From the NCBI RefSeq assembly GCF_900411315.1, contig NZ_LS990887.1:1362045-1426044 (forward strand): a stretch of 64,000 nucleotides of DNA, in the 5' to 3' direction. Both the position numbers and the translations under genes were made by a program. This DNA is from Corynebacterium senegalense (lineage in GTDB: Bacteria; Actinomycetota; Actinomycetes; Mycobacteriales; Mycobacteriaceae). Below are positions 1 through 8,262 of the stretch, one piece after another (the first letter of the stretch is position 1; each line of letters begins with the position of its first letter). Under the pieces are notes generated by a model. That model was not told the origin of the DNA. It did no database searches and was given only the letters and a program-made list of their open reading frames with translations.

Positions 1-19
1 CTTAGTATGTGTTGTTTTT

Positions 20-643
20 TTAATATTTCTCAGCGGCAACGGGGGCTTGTAAATAGTAGCTCGTCGGCAGGGCAAGAGGTGGATAAGGGAGAGGGACCAC
101 CCCCACGGCCATGCCGCCCACGTGCCCCCACAGGCTGACGTTCGGCGCGAGCAGCGAGTACGCCAGGTTGAGGGCGAGCAGGGCGAAGGGGGCGCGGAGG
201 TCCGTGTGGCGTCGGTAAGCGACGGCGATGAGCACCGCCATGAGCATGTAGAGCGCGCCCGAGGCCCCCGCCGTGGGCGTGTCGAAGTTCAGCGCCAACA
301 CCGTCGCCGAGGAACCGAGCAGGCCGGCGCCGTAGGCGAGGGCGTAGGCTCGGGTGCCCACGAAGCGCTCCACCTCGGTGCCGATGAGTGCGAGCATGAG
401 CACGTTGACGAAGACGTGCGTGACGTCGAGGTGCAGGAAACCCGCGGTGACGGCGCGCGTCCAGCCCCACGGCTCCGACTCGACGAAGGGGCCGTACAGG
501 ACCATGGCGGTGCCGAGGCGCGAGTCCCACACCGCGTTCGTGATCGACCGCGCTTGCGCGGCTGCGGCCACGTAGTAGAGCAGGCACAGCGCGCAGATGG
601 TGGCCGTGGCGGGTGCGCCGGAAAAAAGCTTCTTGATGTCCAT
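20..643 (-). CDS. Rhomboid family intramembrane serine protease, altered C-terminus
   Basis: A 207-residue polytopic membrane protein. The catalytic serine lies in the motif GASGALY (about residues 126-132) and the partner histidine in WGHVGG (about residue 172), as in rhomboid proteases that cleave substrates within the membrane. It lies just downstream of ppiA on the same strand, a neighbourhood I recall from other corynebacteria. After the His-containing segment the protein should continue as a hydrophobic helix; instead the last ~25 residues are proline-rich and polar (PLPYPPLALPTS), encoded in sequence that becomes much more AT-rich towards base 1. The last helix therefore seems to have been replaced at a junction around base 90-110. 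Both catalytic residues remain, so activity cannot be excluded. Start ATG at 643, with no strong ribosome binding site. Confidence 0.8.
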   Translation of the reverse strand: MDIKKLFSGAPATATICALCLLYYVAAAAQARSITNAVWDSRLGTAMVLYGPFVESEPWGWTRAVTAGFLHLDVTHVFVNVLMLALIGTEVERFVGTRAYALAYGAGLLGSSATVLALNFDTPTAGASGALYMLMAVLIAVAYRRHTDLRAPFALLALNLAYSLLAPNVSLWGHVGGMAVGVVPLPYPPLALPTSYYLQAPVAAEKY

Positions 644-644
644 A

Positions 645-677
645 TGAAAAGACCCCCGGCGCGGGGTGCGCGGGGGG
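645..677 (-). terminator. Rho-independent terminator after ppiA
   Basis: Read on the minus strand, a GC-rich hairpin with CCCCC/GGGGG outer and GCGC/GCGC inner pairing is followed by TCTTTT. It lies between ppiA and the rhomboid gene. Confidence 0.6.
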
Positions 678-692
678 CGGGTCGGTCGGTGG

Positions 693-1214
693 TTACTCGA
701 AGTCCACGGATTCGATGACGACGTCCTCGACCGGGCGGTCCATGCGCCCGGTGCGGACCTGGGAGATCTCGGAGACGACCTTCTGGGAGGCCTCGTCGGT
801 GACCTCGCCGAAGATGGTGTGGCGGTTGTTCAGCCACGGGGTGGCGTCCACCGTGATGAAGAACTGCGAGCCGTTCGTGCCCGGGCCGGCGTTGGCCATG
901 GCCAGCAGGAACGGGCGGTCGAACTGGAGCTCCGGGTGGAACTCGTCGGCGAACTGGTAGCCCGGGCCGCCGGTGCCGGTGCCGGTCGGGTCGCCGCCCT
1001 GGATCATGAAGCCCGGGATGATGCGGTGGAAGATAGCGCCGTTGTAGAACGGGCCCTCGTTGCTGCCCGCAGCGTTCTTGGTGGAGTACTCGCCCTCGCC
1101 GGTGGCGAGGCCGACGAAGTTCTCCACCGTCTTCGGCGCGTGGTTGCCGAAGAGGTCGATGCGGATGTCGCCGTGGTTCGTGTGCAGGATTGCAGTTTGA
1201 GTCTTCAAAGTCAT
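693..1214 (-). CDS. ppiA: Peptidyl-prolyl cis-trans isomerase, cyclophilin type
   Basis: A 173-residue single-domain cyclophilin that catalyses cis-trans isomerisation of X-Pro bonds; no signal peptide, so cytoplasmic. Typical blocks are visible: [19 protein letters not shown] (catalytic Arg/Phe region), [20 protein letters not shown] and [11 protein letters not shown]. Length is as expected for the family. The start ATG at 1214 is supported by a -10 hexamer TATTCT ending exactly seven bases upstream (1222-1227), which indicates a leaderless mRNA. The gene is followed by a terminator and the rhomboid gene. Confidence 0.95.
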   Translation of the reverse strand: MTLKTQTAILHTNHGDIRIDLFGNHAPKTVENFVGLATGEGEYSTKNAAGSNEGPFYNGAIFHRIIPGFMIQGGDPTGTGTGGPGYQFADEFHPELQFDRPFLLAMANAGPGTNGSQFFITVDATPWLNNRHTIFGEVTDEASQKVVSEISQVRTGRMDRPVEDVVIESVDFE

Positions 1215-1221
1215 GGTGTCC

Positions 1222-1227
1222 AGAATA
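1222..1227 (-). promoter_or_regulatory. -10 element of leaderless ppiA promoter
   Basis: TATTCT on the minus strand, seven bases before the ppiA ATG, with no ribosome binding site between. Confidence 0.55.
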
Positions 1228-1340
1228 CGCGTTCCGCTGGTGCGCGGTCGCAGGGTGCGCTACTCGACGGATCGCGTCCGCGTCCTGGGGTTTCGCCGGC
1301 GGGGTGCGCCATCGGTCGAGTGCGCCCCGCCGGCGGCGCC

Positions 1341-3602
1341 CTACAGGCCGGCGGCCACCTCGTCGCGCGCGGCGACCAGGTTGCGCAGGGAGGGCTCGAC
1401 CTCGGCGTAGCCGCGGGTCTTCAGGCCACAGTCCGGGTTCACCCAGAGGCGCTCGGCGGGCACGTTGGCCAGCGCGGCGCGGATGAGCTCCACCATCTCC
1501 TCGGTCGAGGGCACGCGCGGGGAGTGGATGTCCCACACGCCGGGGCCGATCTCGGAGTGGAAGGTGGAGTCGATGTCCTCCAGCAGCTCCATGCGGGAAC
1601 GGGCCGCCTCGATCGAGGTGACGTCGGCGTCGAGGCCGGCGACCGCGTCGATGATCTGGCCGAACTCGGAGTAGCAGAGGTGGGTGTGGATCTGGGTGCC
1701 CGGCTGCGCCTCCAGCGCCACGAGGCGGAAGGCGCGCACGGCCCAGTCGAGGTAGGCGGGGCGCTCGTCGGCGCGCAGCGGCAGCAGCTCGCGCAGGGCG
1801 GGCTCGTCGATCTGGATCACCTTGATGCCGGCGTTTTCGAGGTCACGGACCTCGTCCGCCAGGGCGAGGGCGATCTGGTCGGCGGAGACGGACAGCGGCA
1901 CGTCGTCGCGCTTGAAGGACCAGGCCAGGATAGTCACGGGGCCGGTGAGCATGCCCTTGACCGGCTTGTCGGACAGGGACTGGGCGTACTTCGCCCACTC
2001 CACGGTCATCGGGGCCGGGCGGGAGACGTCGCCGACGACGATCGGCGGGCGGGTGCAGCGGGAGCCGTAGGACTGGACCCAGCCGTTTTCGGTGACGACG
2101 AAGCCGACGAGAAGCTCAGCAAAGTACTGCACCATGTCGTTGCGCTCGGCCTCGCCGTGCACGAGGACGTCGATGCCGATCTCCTCCTGCAGCTCGATGA
2201 CGTTCTTGATCTCGGCCTTCAGCGCGTCGCGGTACTGCTCGTCGGTGAGCTCGCCGGCCTTGTGGTCGGCGCGGGCCTTGCGGATCTCCGGGGTCTGCGG
2301 GAAGGAGCCGATGGTGGTGGTGGCGAGCTTGGGCAGGCCGAGCTCCTCGTCCTGGATCTTCTTGCGCTCCGCGAACAGCGGGGCGCGCTGCACCTCGCCC
2401 GCGGGCAGCTTCTCGACGCGAGCGCTGACCTCCGCGGAGTGGATCGTCGCGGACTCCGCGCGGGTGCGCACCGCGCGGTCGGACTGCGCGAAGGCCGACA
2501 CCGCCTCGTCCTCGCCGGCGACGAGGGCCCGGACCTCGGCGATCTTCTCATCGGCGAAGGACAGCCACGGGGCGACCTCGACGGGCAGGTTGCGCTCGGC
2601 GTTCAGGGTGTGCGGCACGTGCTGCAGGGACGTGGAGGTGGACACCGACACGGTACCGTTGTCGCGGCCCAGGCCGTTGAGCACCTCGGTGCGCTCGCGC
2701 AGGTTGGCGGCCCAGACGTTGCGGCCGTCGATGAGGCCGGCGACGAGGTGAACGCCCGCCGGGATCGCGGCGGCGACGCGGGAGGCGTAGTCGGCGTCGG
2801 TGTCGAGGGTCCAGGGGGCCAGGTCGACGTGGAGCGCCTCCGGGGCCAGCTCGCCGAGGACGGCAAGCGCCTCGCGGGCGGCGCCGTACGGGGTGGTCAG
2901 GTACACGTTCGGGCGGTCCTCGCGGGCCAGCAGCGTCGACCACGCCTCGCGCAGGCGCGCGGCGATCTCGGCGTCCGGGGTGGACAGGTCGGCGACGACG
3001 GCGGGCTCGGCGACCTGCACCCACTCCACGCCGGCGGCCTTCAGGGCGGAGAGGACCTGGGCGTAGGCGTCGACAAGCTTCTCGAGCAGCGACCACTCGG
3101 CGGGCTTGGACAGGGCAAGCAGGGTGACCGGGCCGACGAGGTACGGGCGGACGGTGTGGCCGGCCTCGCGGGCCTCCTCCACGATGCGCACGATGCGCTC
3201 CGGCGCCGGGGTGATGTCCTGGCCCGCGGAGACCTCGGGGACGAGGTAGTGGTAGTTGGTGTCGAACCACTTCGTCATCTCGAGCGGGACGCGGGTGTCC
3301 GTGCCGCGGGCGAGGGCGAACTCCTCGTCGAGGTCCGTGCCGCCCGGCACGAGGCCGACGGTCAGCGCCGTCTCGAGCACCTGGTCGTAATAGGCCACGT
3401 CGGCGGGGATGGCGTAGTCCTCCGTCAGGCCGAGGTCGCGCAGGTGGTTGTAGGTGTCGATGCGCAGCGCGCGGGCGGTCGAGCGGAAGGTCTCGGCGTC
3501 GATGCGCCCCGCCCAGTAGGACTCGAGAGCGCGCTTGAGCTCGCGGTTCGCGCCGATGCGCGGGTAGCCCTCGATCGTCGCTTTCGGGAAGGAAGTGGTC
3601 AT
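1341..3602 (-). CDS. metE: Cobalamin-independent methionine synthase
   Basis: A 753-residue 5-methyltetrahydropteroyltriglutamate-homocysteine methyltransferase, the last step of methionine synthesis without B12. The N-terminal half starts with [19 protein letters not shown]; the C-terminal catalytic half carries the zinc ligands in THLCYSEF (His, Cys) and [11 protein letters not shown] (Cys). Length matches the family. Start ATG at 3602 has an AAGGA ribosome site about eight bases upstream. The gene follows metF by 36 bases on the same strand, so MetF-made 5-methyl-THF is used by the co-transcribed MetE. No cobalamin or SAM riboswitch is visible before either gene; see the McbR-like site upstream of metF. 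Confidence 0.97.
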   Translation of the reverse strand: MTTSFPKATIEGYPRIGANRELKRALESYWAGRIDAETFRSTARALRIDTYNHLRDLGLTEDYAIPADVAYYDQVLETALTVGLVPGGTDLDEEFALARGTDTRVPLEMTKWFDTNYHYLVPEVSAGQDITPAPERIVRIVEEAREAGHTVRPYLVGPVTLLALSKPAEWSLLEKLVDAYAQVLSALKAAGVEWVQVAEPAVVADLSTPDAEIAARLREAWSTLLAREDRPNVYLTTPYGAAREALAVLGELAPEALHVDLAPWTLDTDADYASRVAAAIPAGVHLVAGLIDGRNVWAANLRERTEVLNGLGRDNGTVSVSTSTSLQHVPHTLNAERNLPVEVAPWLSFADEKIAEVRALVAGEDEAVSAFAQSDRAVRTRAESATIHSAEVSARVEKLPAGEVQRAPLFAERKKIQDEELGLPKLATTTIGSFPQTPEIRKARADHKAGELTDEQYRDALKAEIKNVIELQEEIGIDVLVHGEAERNDMVQYFAELLVGFVVTENGWVQSYGSRCTRPPIVVGDVSRPAPMTVEWAKYAQSLSDKPVKGMLTGPVTILAWSFKRDDVPLSVSADQIALALADEVRDLENAGIKVIQIDEPALRELLPLRADERPAYLDWAVRAFRLVALEAQPGTQIHTHLCYSEFGQIIDAVAGLDADVTSIEAARSRMELLEDIDSTFHSEIGPGVWDIHSPRVPSTEEMVELIRAALANVPAERLWVNPDCGLKTRGYAEVEPSLRNLVAARDEVAAGL

Positions 3603-3638
3603 GTCGTGTCCTTGAATGAGAAGTTCAGAAATGTGTGT

Positions 3639-4646
3639 TTACAAGGTCGCGTCCGGGCGCGGGATGCCCACCCGGTCCAACAGGTCGCGGGTGACCGCGA
3701 TGTCGTTGTGGGTGTAGATGTGCAGCCCGCCCGCCCCGGCGTCGAGGATCGTGCGGGTCAGCTCCGCCGAGAGCTGCATGCCCACCTCGTATTCCTCCTC
3801 CGGGGAGGACGCCGCCGCGAGAGCCCCGGCGACGTGCTCGGGCACGGTGATCCCGGACAGCACGCCCATGCGCTCAACCCGCTTCAGGCTGGTCATAGGC
3901 ATGATGCCCGGGATCAACGGGATGCGTACCCCGGCGAGGCGGGAGGTCTCCACGAAGTCCAGGTAGTCCCGGGCGTCGAAGAAGAGCTGCGTGATGGCGA
4001 AGTCGGCGCCGAGGCGCTGCTTGGCCAGCAGCACGTCGAGGTCCTCGTCGCGGTTGCGGGACTCGGCGTGGCCCGAGGGGTAGCAGGCCACCGACAGGGC
4101 CAGCTTGCCCGCGGCGAGCCGGAACGTCTCCTCCTCCTCCACCTCCTGGATGAGGTTGAGCAGGTCGGTGGCGTGCTGCAGGTAGCCCTCCGGCAGGCGC
4201 GACTCGCCGGGCGGGAGGTCGCCGCGCAGGGCGAGGAAGCCGCGCACCCCGGCGTCGAGAAGCGTGCGGATCCACACGGTGAGCTCCTCGCGGGTGCCCG
4301 CCGTGCAGGCGAGGTGGGCGATGGTGCGCAGGTCGGTCGTGCTGTCCAGCCGCGAGATGAGCGCGGCGGTGCCGGCGAGCCAGTCGGAGCGGCGCGAGGA
4401 GGTGACCGAGACGTAGTCAGGGTTGTAGGCGCTCAGCCCGGCGATGAGTTCGTCGAGCCGGGCGGCGTCGGCGCCGTGGCGCGGCGGGATGAGCTCGAAG
4501 CTCAGCGCCGTGCGGGCGCGCGGCTTGGGTGCCGGGGGTGTCTCGTCGGGGCGATCCAGCGGGGCCGAGGCCGAGACCAGCGGGGGCGCTGTGCAGACTC
4601 GGGAAGCCGGCGCGGAAAGCCGCGACGAAGGGGTGTTCCCACGCAT
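3639..4646 (-). CDS. metF: Methylenetetrahydrofolate reductase
   Basis: Flavoprotein that reduces 5,10-methylene-THF to 5-methyl-THF for MetE. The TIM-barrel signature is clear: SFELIPPRHGAD near the N-terminus, DYVSVTSS, LALRGDLPPGE, GADFAITQLFFDA and IPLIPGIMPMTS. The frame is open 19 codons further upstream, but the ATG at 4646 is preferred because GAAAGG lies about nine bases before it; this gives 335 residues. The first ~45 residues are Pro/Ala-rich and not part of the barrel, an extension of doubtful function. It leads a metF-metE operon. Confidence 0.93.
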   Translation of the reverse strand: MRGNTPSSRLSAPASRVCTAPPLVSASAPLDRPDETPPAPKPRARTALSFELIPPRHGADAARLDELIAGLSAYNPDYVSVTSSRRSDWLAGTAALISRLDSTTDLRTIAHLACTAGTREELTVWIRTLLDAGVRGFLALRGDLPPGESRLPEGYLQHATDLLNLIQEVEEEETFRLAAGKLALSVACYPSGHAESRNRDEDLDVLLAKQRLGADFAITQLFFDARDYLDFVETSRLAGVRIPLIPGIMPMTSLKRVERMGVLSGITVPEHVAGALAAASSPEEEYEVGMQLSAELTRTILDAGAGGLHIYTHNDIAVTRDLLDRVGIPRPDATL

Positions 4647-4707
4647 GGTTAGGGGCCTTTCGTCTGCGGTGATTCCTGGCCGGGCTCGGCGCTTACGGAG
4701 CAACGTT

Positions 4708-4722
4708 GTTACACAAGGTAAC
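4708..4722. promoter_or_regulatory. Palindrome GTTAC-N5-GTAAC upstream of metF
   Basis: A perfect 5+5 inverted repeat about 62 bases before the metF start, in the metF/4977 divergent intergenic region. The regulator is unknown. Confidence 0.3.
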
Positions 4723-4750
4723 CAGCCGTTCTGCCCCGCACAACGAAAAA

Positions 4751-4766
4751 TGAACCGCTTGGTCTA
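4751..4766 (-). promoter_or_regulatory. Possible McbR-type operator upstream of metF
   Basis: On the minus strand it reads TAGAC-N6-GTTCA. The left half matches the McbR half-site of C. glutamicum (TAGAC-N6-GTCTA) and the right half matches three of five bases. McbR controls methionine genes including met genes of this type in that species; assignment here is inference. Confidence 0.35.
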
Positions 4767-4821
4767 ATTGCCAGTTCATGGGGCGCTTTTGCGTGAATAT
4801 TATTCGTCACCTAACGCAGCT

Positions 4822-4848
4822 TTGCGTACCGCTCTGTACGCAATTTTT
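4822..4848 (+). other. Perfect 8-bp hairpin followed by T-run in the metF/4977 gap
   Basis: TTGCGTAC, six-base loop, GTACGCAA, then TTTTT. On the plus strand this has terminator form, but no plus-strand gene lies upstream within the gap. It may be the end of a short transcript, or an operator: TTGCGT also occurs at about 4787-4792, and ACGCA at about 4814-4818. The rest of the 330-base gap (4647-4976) holds the two metF-side palindromes and no ORF that looks coding. Confidence 0.4.
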
Positions 4849-4976
4849 GGGATGGCGTTCCCACACCGTTGCCGCGCCGCTTCCCCGTCCGTACCCGCGC
4901 CGCGTCAGCGGGCGCGTGGCTAGGCTGGGGCACACGGCAGCTGTACGGCACGCACGACGAAACGCAAGGAGACACC

Positions 4977-5639
4977 ATGAACCTCACCACCGTCCGCCTG
5001 GCCCTGCGCGGGGCCGGCGCCGCCTTCGATTACTTCCGCAAGCTCGACGACGAGAAGCAGCGCGACATCTACGACGCCGTCGTCGACGCCATCAAGAACG
5101 ACGAGGTCCACGGCATCGAGGATCTGAAGGACATCGACGAGCTCGAGGACCTCTACGGCACGGCCCGCGCCCACGCCGGAGACGTGGTCCGCTCGAGCCA
5201 CGACCGCCTCGATCGCCGCCGCGCCGCCTTCGCCGCGGCGGCCCCGGAGCGCAGGGCTCGCCTCGCGGAGCTGCGGGCCGAGGCGAAGAACGCCCCCGCC
5301 ACGGTCAAGGCGGACAAGAAGGCCAAGAAGAGGGCGAAGACCGGTCGCGCGGCCGCCATCCTCGCCGGTCTCGCGGCCGCGGGCGGCGCGGCCTGGGCCG
5401 TCTACACCTTCCTGCTGAAGGACCGCGCGGGTGCGACGGCGCAGCCCGCCGAGCCCCGCCCGGCCTCCTCCACCGGCACGGCCACCCTCGTCTACTCCAC
5501 GACGACGGAGGACGACCGCGTGGCGGGCCCGCTGGGCGAGGAGCCCGCGGTGCGCGACGAAGAGCTCCTCAGCTCCATCGACGAGCAGCTCTCCACGCTG
5601 GACACGCTTGACGACGACCAGCGCGACGCAACCCGCTAA
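4977..5639 (+). CDS. Hypothetical protein with one membrane segment
   Basis: Family not recognised. 220 residues: a charged helical N-terminal half (residues ~15-120, rich in Asp, Glu, Arg and Ala, with a basic KADKKAKKRAKTGR stretch before the membrane), one hydrophobic segment at about residues 123-147 (AAILAGLAAAGGAAWAVYTFLL), and an acidic C-terminal tail ending in alternating Leu/Asp/Glu. Likely a single-pass membrane protein with a cytoplasmic N-terminal region. The ATG at 4977 is chosen because CAAGGAG lies directly upstream; the frame is open further up but without a ribosome site. Its 3' end overlaps the convergent TetR gene by four bases. Confidence 0.75.
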   Translation: MNLTTVRLALRGAGAAFDYFRKLDDEKQRDIYDAVVDAIKNDEVHGIEDLKDIDELEDLYGTARAHAGDVVRSSHDRLDRRRAAFAAAAPERRARLAELRAEAKNAPATVKADKKAKKRAKTGRAAAILAGLAAAGGAAWAVYTFLLKDRAGATAQPAEPRPASSTGTATLVYSTTTEDDRVAGPLGEEPAVRDEELLSSIDEQLSTLDTLDDDQRDATR

Positions 5640-6217
5640 GCCCCGCCCCCGGGCACGACCGGCTGGCGCCACGCAGTGATGAGGTGGCGCACCAGCCGGT
5701 TTTTCACGTCCGGGAACAGCTCGTTGGCGGTGGCGGACAGCGGCCTGGTGGCCACGATGAGCTCGGCGGCCATCTCCAGCGGCTCCAGGTCGGCGGCGAC
5801 CAGGCCGTGTGCGGCCGCCTTGTCGATGAGCAGCTGCACGCGCGCGAAGAACTGGTCGCGCTTGGTCAGCACCTCGGTGTCCACGCTGCGCGGGTGCTCG
5901 TCGGCAAGCGCCCCGACGAGCACGCCGATGCCGTAGTCGGCGAGGCGCCAGATGGCGGCCTCCCAGGTGCCCCGCGGGTCGGTGTCGAACTCCTCCACCG
6001 TGCGCGCGAGCACGGTGTCGAGCGTGTCGAACAGGTTCAGCGCGCAGGCGAGGCGCAGATCCTCTCGGGTGGGGAAATGCCTGTACAGAGTGGCAATTCC
6101 CACCCCGGCATCCTTGGCGATGCCCTCGAGGGTCACCTCCGAGTTCGTCCTGGTTCGGAACTGCTCGGTGGCGGCCTCGATGAGCTTTTGTCGTTTGAGT
6201 TTTGCGTCGGCGCGCAC
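5636..6217 (-). CDS. TetR family transcriptional regulator
   Basis: 193 residues. The N-terminal helix-turn-helix is typical: LIEAATEQFRTRTNSEVTLE, then IAKDAGVGIATLYRHFPTRE. The C-terminal part is a divergent ligand-binding domain. The GTG at 6217 is preferred over the GTG at 6223 because AAGGAGG sits six bases before it but directly abuts the upstream one. The gene is divergent from the decayed ABC-transporter remnant starting near 6300, and two inverted repeats lie in the gap, so its original target was probably that operon, now lost. What it regulates today is unclear. Confidence 0.88.
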   Translation of the reverse strand: MRADAKLKRQKLIEAATEQFRTRTNSEVTLEGIAKDAGVGIATLYRHFPTREDLRLACALNLFDTLDTVLARTVEEFDTDPRGTWEAAIWRLADYGIGVLVGALADEHPRSVDTEVLTKRDQFFARVQLLIDKAAAHGLVAADLEPLEMAAELIVATRPLSATANELFPDVKNRLVRHLITAWRQPVVPGGGA

Positions 6218-6272
6218 GGGCACCCTCCTTAGTTGAGACGGGGGCTGTTAAAGTGCACGATACTCACCTGCT

Positions 6273-6283
6273 AACTGATAGTT
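6273..6283. promoter_or_regulatory. Inverted repeat AACT-GAT-AGTT, candidate TetR operator
   Basis: Perfect 4+4 palindrome in the 82-base gap between the TetR gene and the decayed operon. Confidence 0.35.
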
Positions 6284-6285
6284 CA

Positions 6286-6299
6286 ACCTACGTTTAGGT
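6286..6299. promoter_or_regulatory. Inverted repeat ACCTA-CGTT-TAGGT, candidate TetR operator
   Basis: Perfect 5+5 palindrome abutting the GTG at 6300. Its position between a TetR gene and its divergent neighbour is typical of an operator of that family. Confidence 0.45.
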
Positions 6300-6812
6300 G
6301 TGGTGACCGTGCCCCCAGAAGCCCCCGTCCTCAGCGTGCGCGACCTGGCCCTGCGCAAGGGCGACGCGCCGTACTCCTTTGACGTCCACCCCGGCCTCAC
6401 GCTGCTGGAAGCCAGCCGCGAATCGAGCGCGCCGTCTCCGCCCGCGAGGCGATCCGCGAGCAGGTCGCCTGGGCCCAGCCCTTCTTCTCCCGCGTCCCCC
6501 GCGACATCCTCGGCCGGCAAGCTGGTCACCATGGCGCTGATGTCGCTACAGCTCGTGGCCTCCAACGGGCTCTACCCGCCCGAGGTGCAGCCGGCGTTCA
6601 TCCGCTGGGTGCATAGCTCGGACCCGATGCGCTTCAGCGTCGACCTGCTGCGCCACGCGCTGTTCGGCACGTGGGACGGCGACCCCCGCCTGTGGCGCGC
6701 CGTGGCGGTGCTGGCGCTTTTGGCCGTGGCCTCCTGGGTCATCGCCGCCGCGGGCATGTACAAGCACCGGGTGATCAGCGCGAAGGACCGGCACCCCGAG
6801 CTCAGCGTGTAG
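6300..6812 (+). pseudogene. Collapsed remains of an ABC export operon (ATPase plus YhgE/Pip-like permease)
   Basis: An open frame of 170 codons made of unrelated pieces. Residues 1-40 (PPEAPVLSVRDLALRKGD) look like the start of an ABC ATPase. The middle (about 6415-6520) is Ser/Pro junk in this frame, but in another frame reads RIERAVSAREAIREQVAWAQ, a plausible former coding stretch. The last ~95 residues (LVASNGLYPPEVQPAFIRWV, then a hydrophobic segment LWRAVAVLALLAVASWVIAA) resemble the C-terminus of a YhgE/Pip-type permease. The simplest reading is two or more internal deletions through a multi-gene operon divergent from the TetR gene. A functional chimera is unlikely. Confidence 0.65.
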
Positions 6813-6829
6813 CGGGCGGGGCGCGGGTA

Positions 6830-6846
6830 ATACCCCCGGTGGGTAT
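6830..6846. promoter_or_regulatory. CsoR-like operator, ATACCC-CCGGT-GGGTAT
   Basis: Perfect 6+6 inverted repeat with a GC-rich centre, 42 bases before the ydhK-type gene. Cu(I)-sensing CsoR repressors bind sites of this general form (TACCC...GGGTA). No csoR gene lies in the window. Confidence 0.55.
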
Positions 6847-6888
6847 CGTGGCGGGTGGACTCATTTGACCCCCGAACAAGGAGAAGAC

Positions 6889-7494
6889 ATGAACGCCCGC
6901 ACCCTCGCAGCACGAGCCGGCCTCGCCCTCGCGGCGGCTGGCACCCTCGGCCTCGCCGCCTGCACGCCGCCGAACGAGCAGCCCAGCACCGCAGGCTCCA
7001 GCAGCGCGTCGAGTTCCCGGGGCGCCGGTGGGGCGTCGCAAAGCCCGGCCCCGCACGACCATTCCGCGATGAGCCACCCGGCCGACGGTGGCCCCGCCCC
7101 CGCCGGGATCCGGGAGGCTGCGAACCCCGCCTTCCCCGTCGGCTCCCGGGTCACCCTCGCCGCCGACCACATGCCGGGCATGGAAGGTGCGGACGCGACC
7201 GTCGCGGGCGCCTACGACACCTACACCTACGCCGTCAGCTACACCCCCACCGACGGTGGCGCGCCCGTGGTGGACCACAAGTGGGTGGTGCAGGAGGAGA
7301 TCGAAGGAGCCGGGAGCGAGAGGCTTGCCGACGGCACCGAGGTCGTCCTCACCGCCGACCACATGCCCGGAATGCGCGGCGCCACCGCGACCGTCGTCTC
7401 CTCCACCGACCAGCCCGTCTACATGGTCGACTACGAGGCGGACGGGATGACAATGACCAACCACAAGTGGGTGGTCGAGGACGAAATCCGCTGA
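6889..7494 (+). CDS. YdhK family (DUF1541) lipoprotein
   Basis: 201 residues. N-terminal lipoprotein signal: MNARTLAARAG, hydrophobic core, lipobox LAAC with Cys ~25. A Ser/Ala-rich linker with a short His-rich patch (APHDHSAMSHPAD) follows. Two tandem DUF1541 copies are visible, each with an HMPGM motif, a central Tyr-rich strand and a closing HKWVV: residues ~90-140 and ~155-200. Function of the family is unproven; the Met/His-rich motifs and the CsoR-like palindrome upstream suggest copper binding or copper stress at the cell surface (inference). Start ATG has AAGGAG upstream. Confidence 0.85.
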   Translation: MNARTLAARAGLALAAAGTLGLAACTPPNEQPSTAGSSSASSSRGAGGASQSPAPHDHSAMSHPADGGPAPAGIREAANPAFPVGSRVTLAADHMPGMEGADATVAGAYDTYTYAVSYTPTDGGAPVVDHKWVVQEEIEGAGSERLADGTEVVLTADHMPGMRGATATVVSSTDQPVYMVDYEADGMTMTNHKWVVEDEIR

Positions 7495-7600
7495 AAGCTC
7501 CTATCCTCGGTGGTGGCACGTTCCCCCGGGAGGGTTGCGCTTCCGGCGGGAAGGATGTTTAATGTTGATACATCACCAACTTAGGAAGTAGGAGAAGCAC

Positions 7601-8062
7601 ATGTTTAACCCCCTGAAGAAGATCCCGACCGGCGTCACCACCGCGGAGGACAAGGCCAGCGCCAAGCTCGCCTCCGCCGCCCTGCGCGCCCCCATCGGCC
7701 TGTACATCCTGAACTCCGGCCTGGGCAAGTTCAAGGCCGACAAGGGCACCGCCGAGTTCCTGCAGAACATGGCCTCGACCGGCCTGCCCTTCGTGAAGGA
7801 ATTCGACGCCGAGAACTTTGCCAAGCTGCTCGCCACCGCCGAGACCTCTCTCGGCGCTGCGCTGCTGCTGCCCTTTATCCCGAACCGCCTCGTAGGCCTC
7901 GGCCTGACCGCCTTCTCCGCCGGCCTGCTGAGCATGTACTTCGGCAACCCCGACATGACCCAGGACGACGGCATCCGCCCGAGCCAGGACGGCACCGCCC
8001 TGGCCAAGGACTCCTGGCTCGGCGCCGCCGGCCTCGCGCTGGCCACCCTGCCGAAGAAGTAA
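7601..8062 (+). CDS. DoxX-like membrane protein
   Basis: 153 residues with hydrophobic segments near residues 27-45, 75-95 and 97-112 and a C-terminal Ala/Leu stretch. The start of the core (RAPIGLYILNSGLGKFKADK) and GLGLTAFSAGLLSMYF resemble the DoxX-like fold of small membrane proteins. Start ATG at 7601 preceded by AAGTAGGAG. The 106 bases between the YdhK gene and this one probably hold its promoter. Followed by a terminator, so monocistronic. Role unknown. Confidence 0.75.
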   Translation: MFNPLKKIPTGVTTAEDKASAKLASAALRAPIGLYILNSGLGKFKADKGTAEFLQNMASTGLPFVKEFDAENFAKLLATAETSLGAALLLPFIPNRLVGLGLTAFSAGLLSMYFGNPDMTQDDGIRPSQDGTALAKDSWLGAAGLALATLPKK

Positions 8063-8075
8063 ACCCTCCGGTTTC

Positions 8076-8111
8076 GCCCCCGCCGCCCCTTTCCGGGCGC
8101 GGGGGTCTTTT
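8076..8111 (+). terminator. Rho-independent terminator after the DoxX-like gene
   Basis: GCCCCCG..GCCC / GGGC..CGGGGG hairpin followed by TCTTTT on the plus strand. Confidence 0.7.
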
Positions 8112-8223
8112 GCTTACGGGGGGGGTGCTTGCGCAGGGGGCGGGCAAGACGAGCATGTAGCCCGGAAGAGGCGCCTCAGGCGTGCCCGCAGCACCCATAT
8201 GCTCGTCTTTGCCCCGGGACGCG

Positions 8224-8252
8224 GAAAAGGCACCCAGCGCAAACCGGGTGCC
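8224..8252 (-). terminator. Terminator of the tRNA-Ile/tRNA-Ala transcript
   Basis: On the minus strand, GGCACCC, ten-base loop, GGGTGCC, then TTTTCC; perfect 7-bp stem just downstream of tRNA-Ala. Confidence 0.75.
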
Positions 8253-8262
8253 TCATAAAATG

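Noticed and set aside
3603-3640. Riboswitch before metE
   Set aside because: Only 36 bases separate metF and metE, and no cobalamin- or SAM-type core is visible before metF either.
666-4652. 1328-codon open frame on the plus strand
   Set aside because: Antisense shadow of ppiA, metE and metF; the minus-strand products have clear families, and the shadow peptide is low-complexity Gly/Ala/Val/Arg typical of high-GC antisense frames.
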